Position numbers and translations under genes: made by a program | Notes under the pieces: model-generated | Told to the model about the DNA's origin: nothing | The model's input: the letters and a program-made list of their open reading frames with translations, nothing else | Database searches by the model: none | Part shown: piece after piece, positions 23,136-34,669 of the stretch | How positions within the stretch are numbered: position 1 is the stretch's first letter | Layout: each line of letters begins with the position of its first letter | DNA from: Corinectria fuckeliana | Taxonomy: Eukaryota > Ascomycota > Sordariomycetes > Hypocreales > Nectriaceae | Direction: 5' to 3' | Length of the DNA stretch: 64,000 nucleotides | Assembly: GCA_019137255.1 (NCBI GenBank) | Contig: WPDH01000237.1 | Span: 1 to 64,000, forward strand

Positions 23136-25227
23136 ATGAGTTTCCCTCACCTACCAACCCCCAACAACGAGAAGTCAGCCTTGTCCTCATCTGAACGGGT
23201 CCATGGTCTTCCGGTTTCTCAGGACCTGAACTCAGAATATCAATTACGCGCTGGTAGATCTACTTCTCGATCCTCGGTGAGCAACCTCATTCTCCTCAGC
23301 TGTGATCAGCTTTGGTGCCAAGTTAGGAGAGATCGCTAACATTGGGGCAGCCTGTCATTCAGAACATCAATGGTACTTTTGTGCCGGAGGCGCAGACGCC
23401 ACGCTCGGACATCACTCACGCATCGTGGTCATCGCAAGGGCTTAATTCGAACCTATCCTTTACATCCTCCATCCTCCAGGAAGAAGCTAAGCTACGATGG
23501 AACTCTGATGAGGAGCTCAAGAAAATGTCCAAAGAGTTGCTCCGCCTGCAAAAGTATGCTCTTGTCACCGGCCTCACTATACTTAATTGCACCCTGATTT
23601 ATATTGGGTTGGTGTATGGCTATCAAGCACATTATTTCTTGTTATGCCTGCTCAGCTCTAACACAATGCTTCAAGCATTAATGTGTATTTGCATTACTCT
23701 GCACTGGTTTATACATGTTCTTCTTTTCCGGTGGCGACCTAAAGAAAACATTCCAGATCGGCTGGAGAAAATGGTACTCCTACTTCCTTGCTATAACGAA
23801 ACGCATGAGGAATTAACTCGCTCGCTCAACTCATTAATCGCCCAAAAGAACATCAACAGTCATCCAAGAGTTATCCTTATTATCGTCGATGGTAATGCCC
23901 GTGGTCCTAACATGGAAAAGACTACCCAAGGCTACCTTCTCGAGGATATCTTAGAACCTGGCCCATCTCGGGACTTTGAAAACGGGTACCGTGCCCGGGA
24001 CGGTCTCTTTATGCCTATTAAGACCCAAACCGGTTTCCACAAGGGAATTCCATACATCTTCGTCGGTAAGCAGTACAACCAGGGCAAGCGCGATAGCTTG
24101 TGCTTCGCTCGTTCATTCTTATACCACTTCAAACAACATTCTGAAAGGGTTATTACCATATTCAACAATGAGCTCTTCGAGTACCTCGGCAACATCCTTA
24201 CTCAAAATGGTGTGGATAATGTCGATTATATCTGCGGCATGGATGCGGATACAGTTTTCGATGACTACTGTATCTGGGAAATGCTTAAGGAAATACGAAA
24301 GAATCCCAAGCTTGTTGGTGTCTGCGGTCACGTCTGTGTCGACTTTGATAGCCATAACTGGGGTTATTGGTCTCTATACCAGTCTGTCGAATACTCTCAA
24401 ACACAAGGTCTCCGCCGCATGTTCCAGTCGCGCCTTACCGGAAAGGTCAATTGTCTCCCCGGATGCTGTCAACTCATTCGTGTTGATGAATCTACTTTCG
24501 GCGATGCTGTTCTTCACAAGCGATTCGGTTACTGCCCTAAGCCTAACGACATTATGACTCAGCATATTATGGGTAACTATTCTGAGGATAGCATCCATGC
24601 CTCTATTGTCTTTAGTCTGTTTCCTGGAAAACAAACTGCTCAGGCTCTCCGTGCTAAGGCCTTCACTATTGTCCCTCAAAACTGGAAGGTGTTCCTATCG
24701 CAGCGAAAGCGTTGGGCCCTTGGTAGTATTTCGAACGAGTTTGTCATGATCTTCCGACCGGGTATCATCATTATCGAACGGTTGCAGTCTATTATAGCCG
24801 TCTTAACCTGGGCCATCACCCCCTTCATTTTCTCTGCCTTTGTTGAACTGATGATCGCCTTTGCAAAGAGAGGTAAGATAATGATGGAGAACCCTATTTT
24901 CCTAGGCCTTATCTGTGTCTTATTCTTCCGCTACGTGAGTACCAAGCCCCCTCGCGTTTGTCTTAGCGACCTGCTGCAGTCTAGACCCAGCAGTAAGCTT
25001 TATATAATGCAATTGCTAAAAATATTATCGCTGACCCGAAAACTCAATAGGTTTATTCCTTCTGTATTGGGTTCTGGTTGCCAAGAAATAACCTTGAGCG
25101 GCTGCAGTACTTTGGAGGATTCTTCCTTCACCTTTGCACAGCTCCATTTATAAATATGATTGTCTTGTTTTACTCTCTCTTCCATTCTGACGATTTCAAG
25201 TGGGGGAAGACCCGGGAGGTTGTTTAG
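23136..25227 (+). CDS. Chitin-synthase-like GT2 polysaccharide synthase
   Basis: Three exons: 23136-23276, 23351-24934, 25051-25227 (introns 74 and 116 bp), about 633 residues. Membrane segments lie at about 117-137, 143-173, 526-550 and 562-575 plus the C-terminus. The GT2 core is complete: LLLPCYNE (190-197), VDGN (226-229), QGKRDS (291-296), GMDADTVFD (343-351, UDP/metal Asp), QSVEY (391-395), CLPGCCQ (415-421), EDS (459-461, catalytic base region) and QRKRW (498-502, processive synthase signature). This matches chitin synthases in motif order, but it is shorter than true chitin synthases (usually 850 residues or more) and lacks myosin or cytochrome-b5 domains. It therefore belongs to the small chitin-synthase-like / hyaluronan-synthase-like group. 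It should polymerise a UDP-sugar and push the chain across the plasma membrane. The product is unknown; UDP-GlcNAc and the uronate made by the neighbour at 16139 are candidates. Confidence 0.9.
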
Positions 25228-25441
25228 GACAGTGATAAAAAGGATAGCAATGTTCTTAGTAGCTGCAGCAAACATTGTTATAGTAGTAAATAATAGAAAT
25301 ATGTTAGATTTATTAGCTGTTAAGACTGCTATTATCAACTGCTATTATCACAGCCCAGTCCACACTACATCCCTATAGGCTCTCACTTTTTCATTGAAAG
25401 GGCACTTTCATGTCCTCTCATTGGTCCATATCCCTATAAAT

Positions 25442-25461
25442 CCCCTTTCAGTTGAAAGGGG
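25442..25461. repeat. Perfect inverted repeat (9-bp arms, 2-bp loop)
   Basis: CCCCTTTCA-GT-TGAAAGGGG. A related, imperfect GAAAGGGCACTTTC lies 50 bp upstream (about 25398). It could be a terminator hairpin, a protein-binding palindrome or a small transposon end; nothing decides between these. Confidence 0.6.
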
Positions 25462-25716
25462 ACTCACACACGAGGGCTCCGACCCATCTTTCGTCTCAAA
25501 GTGGACGATCTGCTTTCTGATTAGATGCTGCAATCCTGCCCCTGTTATAATCGTAGCTATGTTTTCTTTTTCTTCTCTCTAATCTACTATTTTCTACTGC
25601 TGTTGATTAAGTAGAAAGTAATGTCAACAATCGCGTCGCGTGTAAGCGTTTCTTACGTGTTCAGAAAAACAGTTGTAGTATAACGCACCCAACTAGATGG
25701 CTTTGTCGCTCACTTT

Positions 25717-25744
25717 CATCATCATCATCATCATCATCATCATT
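25717..25744 (+). repeat. (CAT)n microsatellite
   Basis: Nine consecutive CAT triplets at the edge of the degraded block. Confidence 0.9.
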
Positions 25745-25789
25745 CTCATTATCAATTAAATAACCTACCAGCATTATCTTCTCTTACAT

Positions 25790-28260
25790 TTGTAACTCAA
25801 AGTGCAAAATCGGGCCCGATTAAGTCCTGGATATTAAGCAGAGAGAAACAACTAAATGGCTGCAACATACAGGCTGGCCACAGTTGTTCCGCAATCGACC
25901 ACTTGACTATATTACTATATCAACACTACAGCCTAGACCAGCATGGAATGAAGATTATCTCCTAGATTTATAGCAGGGTACCCAGGTTTGGAGCTCTATA
26001 GCGGTTAAAGCTCAGCTGAAAATTATACTACGCGGTGTCGACTTGATGCTCGATCAGGACAAATTCATATTAGCCGGGACGTTATAGAGATCCCGCTGCT
26101 AGCTTAACACCTACTAGAAAGATATATTCTAGCCACATAAATTCCAAATTATATCTAGCCAGAAGAGATATATTTCCATATAGAAGAGGTTTATCTGTTT
26201 TATATTTCAGGCCTTATAATCTAGTCTACGATTATATTAAAAATCTATAACTTAAGACTTAGGCCTGATGAAGTTAAGATGATACGGCATATACTAGACT
26301 TGGCATCCACTTTGTAGTAGTAAGAGAAAGAAGAATAGGATGATGATTCGGAATACGCAAGTCAGGACGGAGGGGAAGAGTCTAGTAACAAGGAGGACAA
26401 TAAATCCCTCGAAGATAACAATAGAGAAAGTGTCAAAACCGATGAAGACGAATATTTCGAATACGATAGCGGGGACAGAGATGAACTTGCGGCCTTTGCT
26501 CTCCCTCCTGGTGTCTGGCTACATCTATCCGAGGCTATCTTTCAACTCTCGATGATGTTCTGGACACACCGAGACCCTGCTGGAGACATGTCTTCATCGG
26601 TGCTTATTCACTATATAGCAGTCATGAGGATCCAAAGAGACTCTCTTGCCTACTATTCGGCGTACAACTCAACGCCGAAACTGGCTGCTCTGATGTGGGT
26701 TAGCCATCTTCTGTTCCTCGAATACGCCTTGCCTGTTTACACCTACCACACCCTCGCCTTTCCTTGGCCATGCCGGACGAGCTACCCGTCCCAGCCTGAT
26801 CGGCTAGACTCAATCCGCAGGAAGTATCTTTTCCTGGATTCTATACCCCCCCTTTGGAGAGATGATCGAACTAAAAGCATTTGCGAAATCTATTGTGAAA
26901 CGAGAGGACATCCTAGGAAATCTTTCCTCAGCTCTAGACGGCCGCTCGTTCATAATCGGTAACGACAAGAAGGTTCAGCTATCTGAATTCTATGAGACAT
27001 ACCATAAGGTTATAGCGCAGTTTCATGAGCAGGTTAACAAGATGATGCTGGGCTGGGACCCTAGTATTGACCTGTCTACTATTCAGGATGATTTAACCTG
27101 TCTAACAGCTGGCTGATCCTTCTTTCGCAAAACCGAGAACAACCTGGGTAACATTTAGAAGACGCTGCTATACAGGCTTAAATCTTCTTTATTTCGTGGC
27201 TGACTGTTTACCAAATCCGGGTCTTGGCAACTGGAAACTTGAATAGCATATCTTAACGCCGGCCTCATGTTAAACAAGACTGCCTTTATTGCGTCTTATA
27301 TGACAGCTAGTTTACCCGGCTGAGGCTGTGAAATAACCAGTATTAGATATGTTAATACAAAACTAGCTATACGGAATGTCTTTTTTCATAGAGGCTAAAT
27401 GATTATAATTATTAGTTATAACAAGGCTAGGGCGTCTAATAATTACGCCTTCTACATTGTTTGTTATATCCAGCCGAGTCTTAGCCTGAGCTTCTTAAAA
27501 TATCTCACGATTATTTAACTAGTCTGGGAGTTTCTAGCCAAGCAGTTGTATAGGCCTCGCCACAGCAGCAGTGAATTTTTCTTTTCATCCTGGTGGCAAG
27601 AAAAAGCATCTCTCCCTAACGCAAGCCTTAAGCATCTTAAAGGACCTAACTAGAGATCTCACTACACTATAGAGTCTATCACTATACAGGCAAGCAGCTC
27701 TAGCTATTTCGAAACGGTATCTAAGGAATCTTGTCGAGAAGACCAACTTTTACTACCCTTCTGATACGACTAATCCTATACGCATGTTTGCAGCTAGAGC
27801 TAGCCACTATCCTTATATGCTGCTGACTATATATGCTATTATCTAAGCTCTACTAGAAAGGCTTTAGCTAGAGATCCTAGACATGTATTAACAACTATTA
27901 ACTATCTAGCAGGGGTGGAACTAGTAGTACTACTATAAATATTGTTTAAATTTAAAGCTAGAGTCGTATAAGTCTTATAGGCTGATAGCTTATAAAAATA
28001 GTAGATGTAAGTGGTTAGCAAATTATAATAATTTAGGTAGAGCCTTAAAGAGAATTATAACTACTAAGAACAGCTCTAGCTATTATGATATTAGATATAA
28101 CTATTTAGACGGATTTCTGTATAATGCTTAGTACTAGGTCTTAATATGTGTTATATATAGTTTAATTATTCAGCCCGGACTAAAGTTATTTTACTCTTAT
28201 CTTAACAGTATTTATTATATCACTAGGATAACCTATAAAGCCTTAATAGACCGCTTTATC
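25790..28260 (+). pseudogene. Decayed large gene of a repeated fungal family often found near telomeres
   Basis: Forward translation across frames gives a continuous protein-like series. Examples are WLQHTGWPQLFRNRPLD (about 25857), LKIILRGVDLMLDQDKF (about 26010), an acidic stretch of EDDDSEYASQDEGEES type (about 26335), RDPAGDMSSSVLIHY (about 26570), GEMIELKAFAKSIVKRE (about 26858), EITSIRYVNTKLAIRNV (about 27330) and NPIRMFAARASHYPYML (about 27770). I recall these from very large, repeated fungal proteins that occur with RecQ-like helicases and OrsD-like zinc-finger regions, frequently subtelomeric. This is memory of the family, not a search. At least two frame changes and many TAG/TAA stops occur. 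Damage grows towards the 3' end, where it merges with the RIP-degraded LTR elements. Confidence 0.6.
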
Positions 28261-28389
28261 TTATATAACCTTTGCCTAATTAATTAACTTAAAGTTTTAT
28301 ATAAGAAAGTACCTTAGATTTTTAGCCTACTTACTTATAGTGGTTTCTAATATAACATTTATCCTAAGAGGTTTAAATTCTTATTATTC

Positions 28390-29106
28390 TTTTTTTTTTA
28401 TAAGCCTTTCTTAATATCTTGCCAGATAAAAAATAGTAATATAATAAATAGCATATAATAAAAAAACTTTATAAGGTATTATACCTAAAACTATAAGATA
28501 TAGTATTTATTTCCTAATAAGTAACTTAATTAATAAAGTATTAATCTTAAGTATTAAAATATAACTTTATAATAGACCTCTCTCTCTAACCTTAATAGCT
28601 TTTCAAAACTTATCTATCTAATATAATATAAAAGCTATCTCTTATTAAGCTAATAAGCTAAGCTAACTTTTTTTAATATAATCTTAAAATACTATCTTTA
28701 ATATAAATAGTAATATAACTATAATAGCTAAGATATAAATCACCTACTATACTATCTAGATAAAAAGCCCTAGCTATAATATATATATAAATATTTACTA
28801 TTATTATTACAGCCCGGGTTATAACTAAGTGGTTATAACTAGTAGAACTATTTTAGTATCTACTTTTTTCTTCTTATTATAGTGTATAACACCTGTATAT
28901 TAAATAAGCTTTATTTAACATAACTTAATACTACTAATATATATATATTAAATAAGCACTATTTAATATAACTTAATACTATTTAACTATACTAGTCTCT
29001 TAGTATATAAATATACTTATTTAGCACTTTTATAGAGATAGTCTTACTAGCTATTAATATATCTTAGTTATATTAAATTTACTATTCTGCTATTACTAGA
29101 CTATAA
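28390..29106 (+). mobile_element. RIP-degraded LTR element, forward arm
   Basis: Internal 3' sequence (28390-28804) plus an LTR cut short at 29106. It is defined by comparison: 28390-28804 is repeated in reverse complement at 29523-29953 and 31868-32010, for example GACCTCTCTCTCTAACCTTA at about 28579 against TAAGGTTAGAGAGAGAGGTC at about 29881. No coding sequence survives. Confidence 0.75.
28805..29106 (+). repeat. Truncated LTR, forward
   Basis: 302 bp matching the first part of the LTR at 2577 (starts TATTACAGCCCGGG). It breaks off at the shared CTAGACT sequence, where the opposing LTR begins. Confidence 0.7.
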
Positions 29107-29522
29107 TATAACAGCTAGGTCTAACCTAAGAGTATAAAATAGAGCTCAGATATAAAAGTGTTTAAACTAGTGGTTTAGAATATTATAGTAAGTAATATAA
29201 GTTATAGTCTAGTAATAGTAAAATAGTAGATTTAATATAACTAAGTGTTATTAATAGCTAGTAAGGCTATCTTTATAAAAAGAGCTAAGAGAGTGTGTTT
29301 ATATACTTCCTAAGGGTTTATAATAGTAAGCCTAGGCTCACACGTAAGCTATAAGTCCCTTTATAAACTGTGAGTCTCTTTATAAGTTGTGAGTCCCTTT
29401 ATAAGCTTTAATATAAGCCCGGCCGGGATTATATAGTTAACTTACGGTTTTAACAAGTAAAAGGTGGGTACTAAAATAGTTCTGCTGATTGTGACCGCTT
29501 AGTCCTAACCCGGGCTGTAATA
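29107..29522 (-). repeat. LTR, reverse copy
   Basis: 416 bp, reverse complement of the LTR at 2577-2998, from TATAACAGCTAGG to CCCGGGCTGTAATA. It abuts the forward LTR end to end, so two elements lie tail to tail. Confidence 0.75.
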
Positions 29523-32010
29523 GTAACCTCCTAATAGCTAGGTCTTATATATATTAAACCCTAATTATACTGTCTAATACTATTATACTACTAAGGTATA
29601 GTAATTTAGCTCCTTTAAGCTACTACTTATATTTATATGTTTTTATTATTTTATTATTAAGAGTATAATAGTAAATATTTATATATATATTATAACTAAG
29701 GCTTTTTATCTAGATAGTATAATAAGTAATTTATATCTTAAGTATTATAGTTATATTACTATTTATATTTATATTAAAAACAGTATTCTAAGATAATATT
29801 AAAGAAAGTTAGCTTAGCTTATTAGCTTAATAAGAGATAGTCTTTATATTATATTAGCTAGATAAGTTTTTAATAGCTATTAAGGTTAGAGAGAGAGGTC
29901 TATTATAAAGTTATACTTTAATATTTAAGATTAATACTTTATTAACTAGGTTATTTATTTATATACTATTTTAACTCTATAGTTATTTAGACCTTCTTCT
30001 AAGTAGCTTAGACTAGTCTATAATAAAAGGGAAAAACCTAATAGTAAGCTATAAGATAAAAAACCTCTTACTACTTCTCACTTAAGAAGAAACTAAGTTA
30101 GGCTTAGTATATATATATAATAGTATAAGTTTTAAGTAGGTCTACTTTATAAGAAAAGCTAGTTATATACTTATATTAATAAATCCTTATAGGGTTTTAC
30201 CTAAATTATATACTAGAATTTAATTAATCTTAGGTTAAGTCTAAGTTACTTATACTACTTATTCTTTTTATCCTTCTAGGTATTATTCTTATTACTAACT
30301 AGTATTAGTATACCTTTTCTAACTTTTAATAGTATTTACTCTCTTAGTTAGTTAATTAGTCTAAATACTATAAGAGCTAGACTTAGACTTAGGTTTAGTC
30401 TAGCCTAAGGCTACTTTAAAAGCTATTTAAGCCCCTTTTAGGCTAGGTGGTTTAGTACTATAGTTAGTACTAGTATTAATACTACTATATCTTATAGTAA
30501 GTATACTATATATTTATACTACTTATTTAGAATACTAAACTATATAAGTCTCTCTAAGTAGGTATTTCTTATCTGTTTTTACTCCTTTTATACTATATAG
30601 TATATATAAGACTATACTAGGTATAAGCTATTATAGTTATAATATACTAAAGGGATCTTACTAGTAAAGGTAAGATATATTATATCTCTTATATAATAAG
30701 CTCTCTTATAATAGCTATACCTAGCTTATTTCTAATAGTATTATATAATATATCTAAAGTAGAAATACTTAAAGTATTACCTAAGTTAAATCTTCTCTAA
30801 ATAAGGCTTAGTCTAATATACCTTTATAGCTATAATTATACTCTAATTATAAAGTTTATTTATATCTATTAGTTTAGTTAATAATATAACTAGTAACTAA
30901 TAAGATCTAGCTATATAGTAGTTTTATAATAGTTTTATAGTATATATCTTAATACTATTTATTTATTAGATATTTATTATAAGGTTCTTAAGTAAACCTC
31001 TTATATAGCTAGTTAAAACCCTCTTAATAACTACTATAAACTATCTTAAGACCTAATATATACTTATACTAAAAATAGTATAAATCTAAGTATTATCCTT
31101 TAAGAGATTTATAATTAGTCTGTAAAAAAGAATTATAATATTCTTACTAAAAAGATAGTATAAGACTATTATAAGTAAGAGGTAATCTCTTAAGAGGGTA
31201 TAATTAATAATTATTATAGTATCTAATAGTATATAAGATATAATATTAGGAGCTATACTAGGCGACCTAATAATAATCTCCCTGCTAAGACGAGAGAGGA
31301 TTACTTTTAATAGTAATACTATTAGAAACTAAAATATCCTCTTATTATAAGCAACTTAAGCCTAGATTAAGATCTTAGTAGGTATTTTCTAAAGGGCAGC
31401 TAATATTACTTTTTTAATAGTAGTTATAATTATTTCTATAAGAGATAGTAAGATTAGAATCTTACTACTTATATATTAAGTATAGCTTATAGTAATATTA
31501 GCTAGGGCTATTACTATTTCTTAGACTAAGAGAAAAGTAGCTCTTAAGATAATTACTTTAAGTTTATATTTAGTCTTAATATTAAGATTTTTAAATTAAT
31601 TATAGGTTATTTTTATACTAAGCTTAGCTTATAGTAAGAGTGGGTTTTATAGTGAAAAATTTTCCTTAAGAGAAGGAGAGAGATAGTCTATAATCTTAAT
31701 ATCCTCTATTTTAACTATTCTGCTTATTATATATAGTATAGTAATAATATAAGAGTGGAAAGAGGGTAAAAAAGGTTTATAAAGAAAGATACTTAGGTTA
31801 AAATAGATTTTAAGGGTATAACTAAGGTATAGTAAGAGTAGCTATTAAATATTTATAAAAGGTTATTATTAACTAGGTTACTTATTAGGAAATAAGTATT
31901 ATAATCTTATAGTTTTAAGTCTAGTATCTTATAAGGTTTTTTTATTATATACTATTTACTATATTACTTTCTTTTATCTAGTAAGATATTAAGAAAGGCT
32001 TATATCACTA
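29523..32010 (-). mobile_element. RIP-degraded LTR element, reverse arm, split by a nested insertion
   Basis: Reverse-strand partner of 28390-28804. Homology runs 29523-29953, is interrupted for about 1.9 kb, and resumes at 31868-32010 (ACTTATTAGGAAATAAGTAT against the forward arm near 28510). Coding capacity is lost. Confidence 0.7.
29954..31867. mobile_element. Nested 1.9-kb insertion with 13-bp target duplication, RIP-degraded
   Basis: ATTAACTAGGTTA occurs at 29941-29953 and again at 31868-31880, where the uninterrupted forward arm has it once (as its complement near 28520). The intervening 1914 bp are absent from that arm. The length of the duplication fits target-primed retroposition better than LTR integration (4-6 bp). 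No reading frame, clear inverted ends or poly-A tail could be recognised, so the class is open. Confidence 0.6.
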
Positions 32011-32676
32011 AATAATAGATTATATTATTACTATTTAAAAGCTGACCTTTTTAGTGTAAAATAAGCATATTATTAGAACTTTTACTCGCCCACTATAGCT
32101 CAGCAGTTAAGCTGTGGGTATTAACTAACTTGTCTCTAGCACATTTAGGTAGACTGTTATTAGATTTGTTAAGCACATATTACTGCCTTCTATTTGTCGC
32201 AGCACTAAATCTATTTACTATCAGATGTGTTTTGTATACTCGTCCACTTATAGCCGCTCCTTTTTCAACTAAACACCACTCAATTACATTATGAAAGCTT
32301 AGTTTGTGTAATTAAAAGCAGCTGGGTAGATAGCGAACATGGCCCCCGGATACTGAGATTAATGCACTGAATCTCTCTAGGATATTAACCCCCGCAAGAT
32401 TCCGGAGGTCGAGCTTTGAGTCTCGAACAAAAAGATCGGAGCTAGGGTAGAGTAGCTATCCATGAGCAATCGTTGGAACCGGTTGTAAGCTCTTGGGGTC
32501 CCTGAACACGACTAGCATGATGTTCGTCACAAGAAAGAAAATTTCGTCATAGTATCTAACCTGAGCTATGTTGTTGGTGGAGCTTGAGATGTGCCAGATA
32601 ACTGTCGCAGTTCTCAACTCAACCAATCCCTTTAGCTCGGCTTCCGTCGTGACAGCTGAATCACATACCCCAATAT
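32011..32676. other. Edge of the A+T-rich block
   Basis: Composition normalises near 32330. A 76-codon minus frame (32456-32686) overlaps the transporter's stop codon by about 10 bp and starts MALNIG; it has no recognisable domain and is not called as a gene. Confidence 0.45.
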
Positions 32677-34066
32677 TCAAGGCCATGATATAAATGACTC
32701 GCCAAAGCCATTCCTATAACCAACAATGATCAAGCCACTTAACAGACAGGCTAGCCCAAGAAAGCAACCTCTCCGCGCCCTAAGCGAGACGGTGTCCTTC
32801 TCGTTCGTAGAGAACAGACACATGACCCAAGCTACAGCCGCTTGAAAGGCCTCGATCAACTTCTCGTATCCGAATGAATAGTAGACAAGCCCCATAAGAC
32901 TAATGCCATAGCCTATCAGTTGCATCTCAGATATAGCTGTCTGCCAGATGATGACAGAGCAAACGACCAGCAGGATATTCTTCAAAATGGAGGTGAGAGA
33001 CATGATGACGGCGGAAGTCTTTCCGATCTATAGCATTCCGTTAGCAACAGGTCATTTGGGTTCAGGTACCTTGAAGTAGCAATGCTGGGTTGACTCACCA
33101 AAGCCATACTAGTCAAGTTCAAGCAGAATGCTACTGGGGCGCTGACGAGCAGCATAATCCACCCGGATTGTGTCATATTCTCCAAGGTAAAGTTCGGAAC
33201 CTCAATGGCACATGCGGCAGAAAAGTTGATTACTGCACAAAGGGGAGCGTAGTAATAAAGACCAACCAGCGGATCCATGTTGAGCCCCTCGCCGCTCAGA
33301 AGGACCTGTATCAGAACCACTCGCACCGCCTCGAACACAATGCCGGTCAACTGAAAGGCCAAACCTATCCACGAGAAGTGGATTTCGCCAAAGCTCGCCA
33401 TCGTCACGCCGGTAACAATAACCAGAATATTGCCAATGCTGCCCAGGGAAGGGTTGGCAACTCCCCACAGCCATGACACAACGAGCACGACAACCGGGGT
33501 CGAGGCCTTGACCATCTGGAGGAAGGCCACGGACAGGTAGAAGTAGACGAAGTTGGTGCAGACTAGGGAGCCCGACGAGACCAGCCCGATCGGTAGGATG
33601 GTCCGAATATAGAACCGGCCATTGATGGGAAGATGATGACGGCGATGGAGGAGAGAGGTTGTGCGGGCTAGGACCTGGGTGACGATGGATGCGAAGACGA
33701 GATGCCAGCACGTCAGAAGAATAGCTGAGGAGGACAGTCAGATATGAGAGATGATGGCACCCACAGGAGCACTAGTGGTGCACCTACGATATCCTGTGAG
33801 TGCATGTTAACTTGGAATCATACAGTGAGCTGAGTCACGGGCGTGTGGTCGGTTGCTCACCAAAGCCAGCGGTGTTAATCAGCCATTTGTTGACCAGAAT
33901 AGTAAAGTTTGACGAAATGATCCATGACCTGTGCGACACTCAGTCAGTTGATTGGGACAAAGTCTGTGTTTCCAGCACGCACGAACACCATGTAAAGTCC
34001 GGTTTGAATTGACGATGGCTGAGGCGTTGCCGTTGTGCCTACTCCAGGCGCGGAATACAGCGCCAT
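32677..34066 (-). CDS. Triose-phosphate/nucleotide-sugar transporter family (TPT, DMT superfamily) membrane protein
   Basis: Five exons: 34066-33987, 33928-33861, 33788-33793 (six bases only), 33724-33099, 33027-32677, giving about 376 residues. The micro-exon GATATC, between a 67-bp and a 63-bp intron, completes GF-GYP-ILLTCWH, the motif that normally follows the first helix in this family. About ten hydrophobic segments follow. Family features: LVNKWLINTAGF (first helix), YLSVAFLQMVKASTPVVVLV (substrate-site Lys region) and GEIHFSWIGLAFQLTG. The family exchanges nucleotide sugars or phosphorylated sugars across Golgi or ER membranes. The donor of intron 1 (GTTCGT) is weak, so the first 26 residues are the least certain. 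It is divergent from the GT64 gene with a 603-bp shared promoter region, which suggests it supplies that enzyme. Confidence 0.85.
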
Positions 34067-34669
34067 GTCGACCGTAGCTGATGGCTTGTCGTCAAATGTA
34101 ACAGCAGAGCAGAGCAGAACAGAACAGCAGCAGAAAATAGCACAACGGCCAGAGGTAATCAATCACAGATCCAGGAGGTATGGGCAAGGGGGGCTAAGAC
34201 AGCTACGCCTAGGCGCACGCCACCAACCAACAGCCACCAAGGAGAATTCCTTTGCGACGCGTATAGAGCGCGTAGGTTTCGACTCAGGGCCAAGGGCACT
34301 GACTCAATTAATGGCCGATAGTCTGGGAGCTAAAGGGAGCTAGGGTGCCTCAAAAGGAGGAGAAAGGGGGCTAGAACCACCGAGGCACAATTGATGGGCC
34401 GCAGGTTCTAAGACAAGAGGACGAATAATTGAACACGCCAACACAAGATTCATTCTTTGACGCGTTTATTTATCCACATTCACGAATGACACGACCAATA
34501 GTCCAACATTCCGCGGCACCCTCTGCCGAGTTCATTCTGGTGCAACAAAGCTGTGGCGTCGAACTAGACCCATACATAGGCCTAGATAGCCCAGTCCAGC
34601 CCATCGGCCACGTCGTTCTCAACATCGTCGAAGCCCCTTTGCTGCTGTTCCCTACAACTCGGCTTCGCA
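34067..34669. promoter_or_regulatory. Divergent promoter region of transporter and GT64 genes
   Basis: 603 bp between two outward-facing start codons. No canonical TATA box was found for either gene. A pair of CAGAGCAGAACAGAACAGCA-like imperfect repeats sits at about 34100-34130. Confidence 0.4.

Larger units (their letters stand above)
25228..25789. other. 3' flank of the GT2 gene with short repeats
   Basis: No gene. Contains a perfect 20-bp hairpin at 25442-25461 and a (CAT)n run at 25717-25744, then grades into the RIP-affected block. Confidence 0.5.

Noticed and set aside
25790..28260. Starship captain-type (DUF3435) tyrosine recombinase
   Set aside because: The recognisable fragments fit the large subtelomeric gene family better. 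No R-H-R-Y catalytic set, no element boundaries and no cargo structure could be identified.
32090..32160. tRNA-like string TATAGCTCAGCAGTTAAGCT
   Set aside because: It resembles an A-box, but no matching T-arm or acceptor stem follows.
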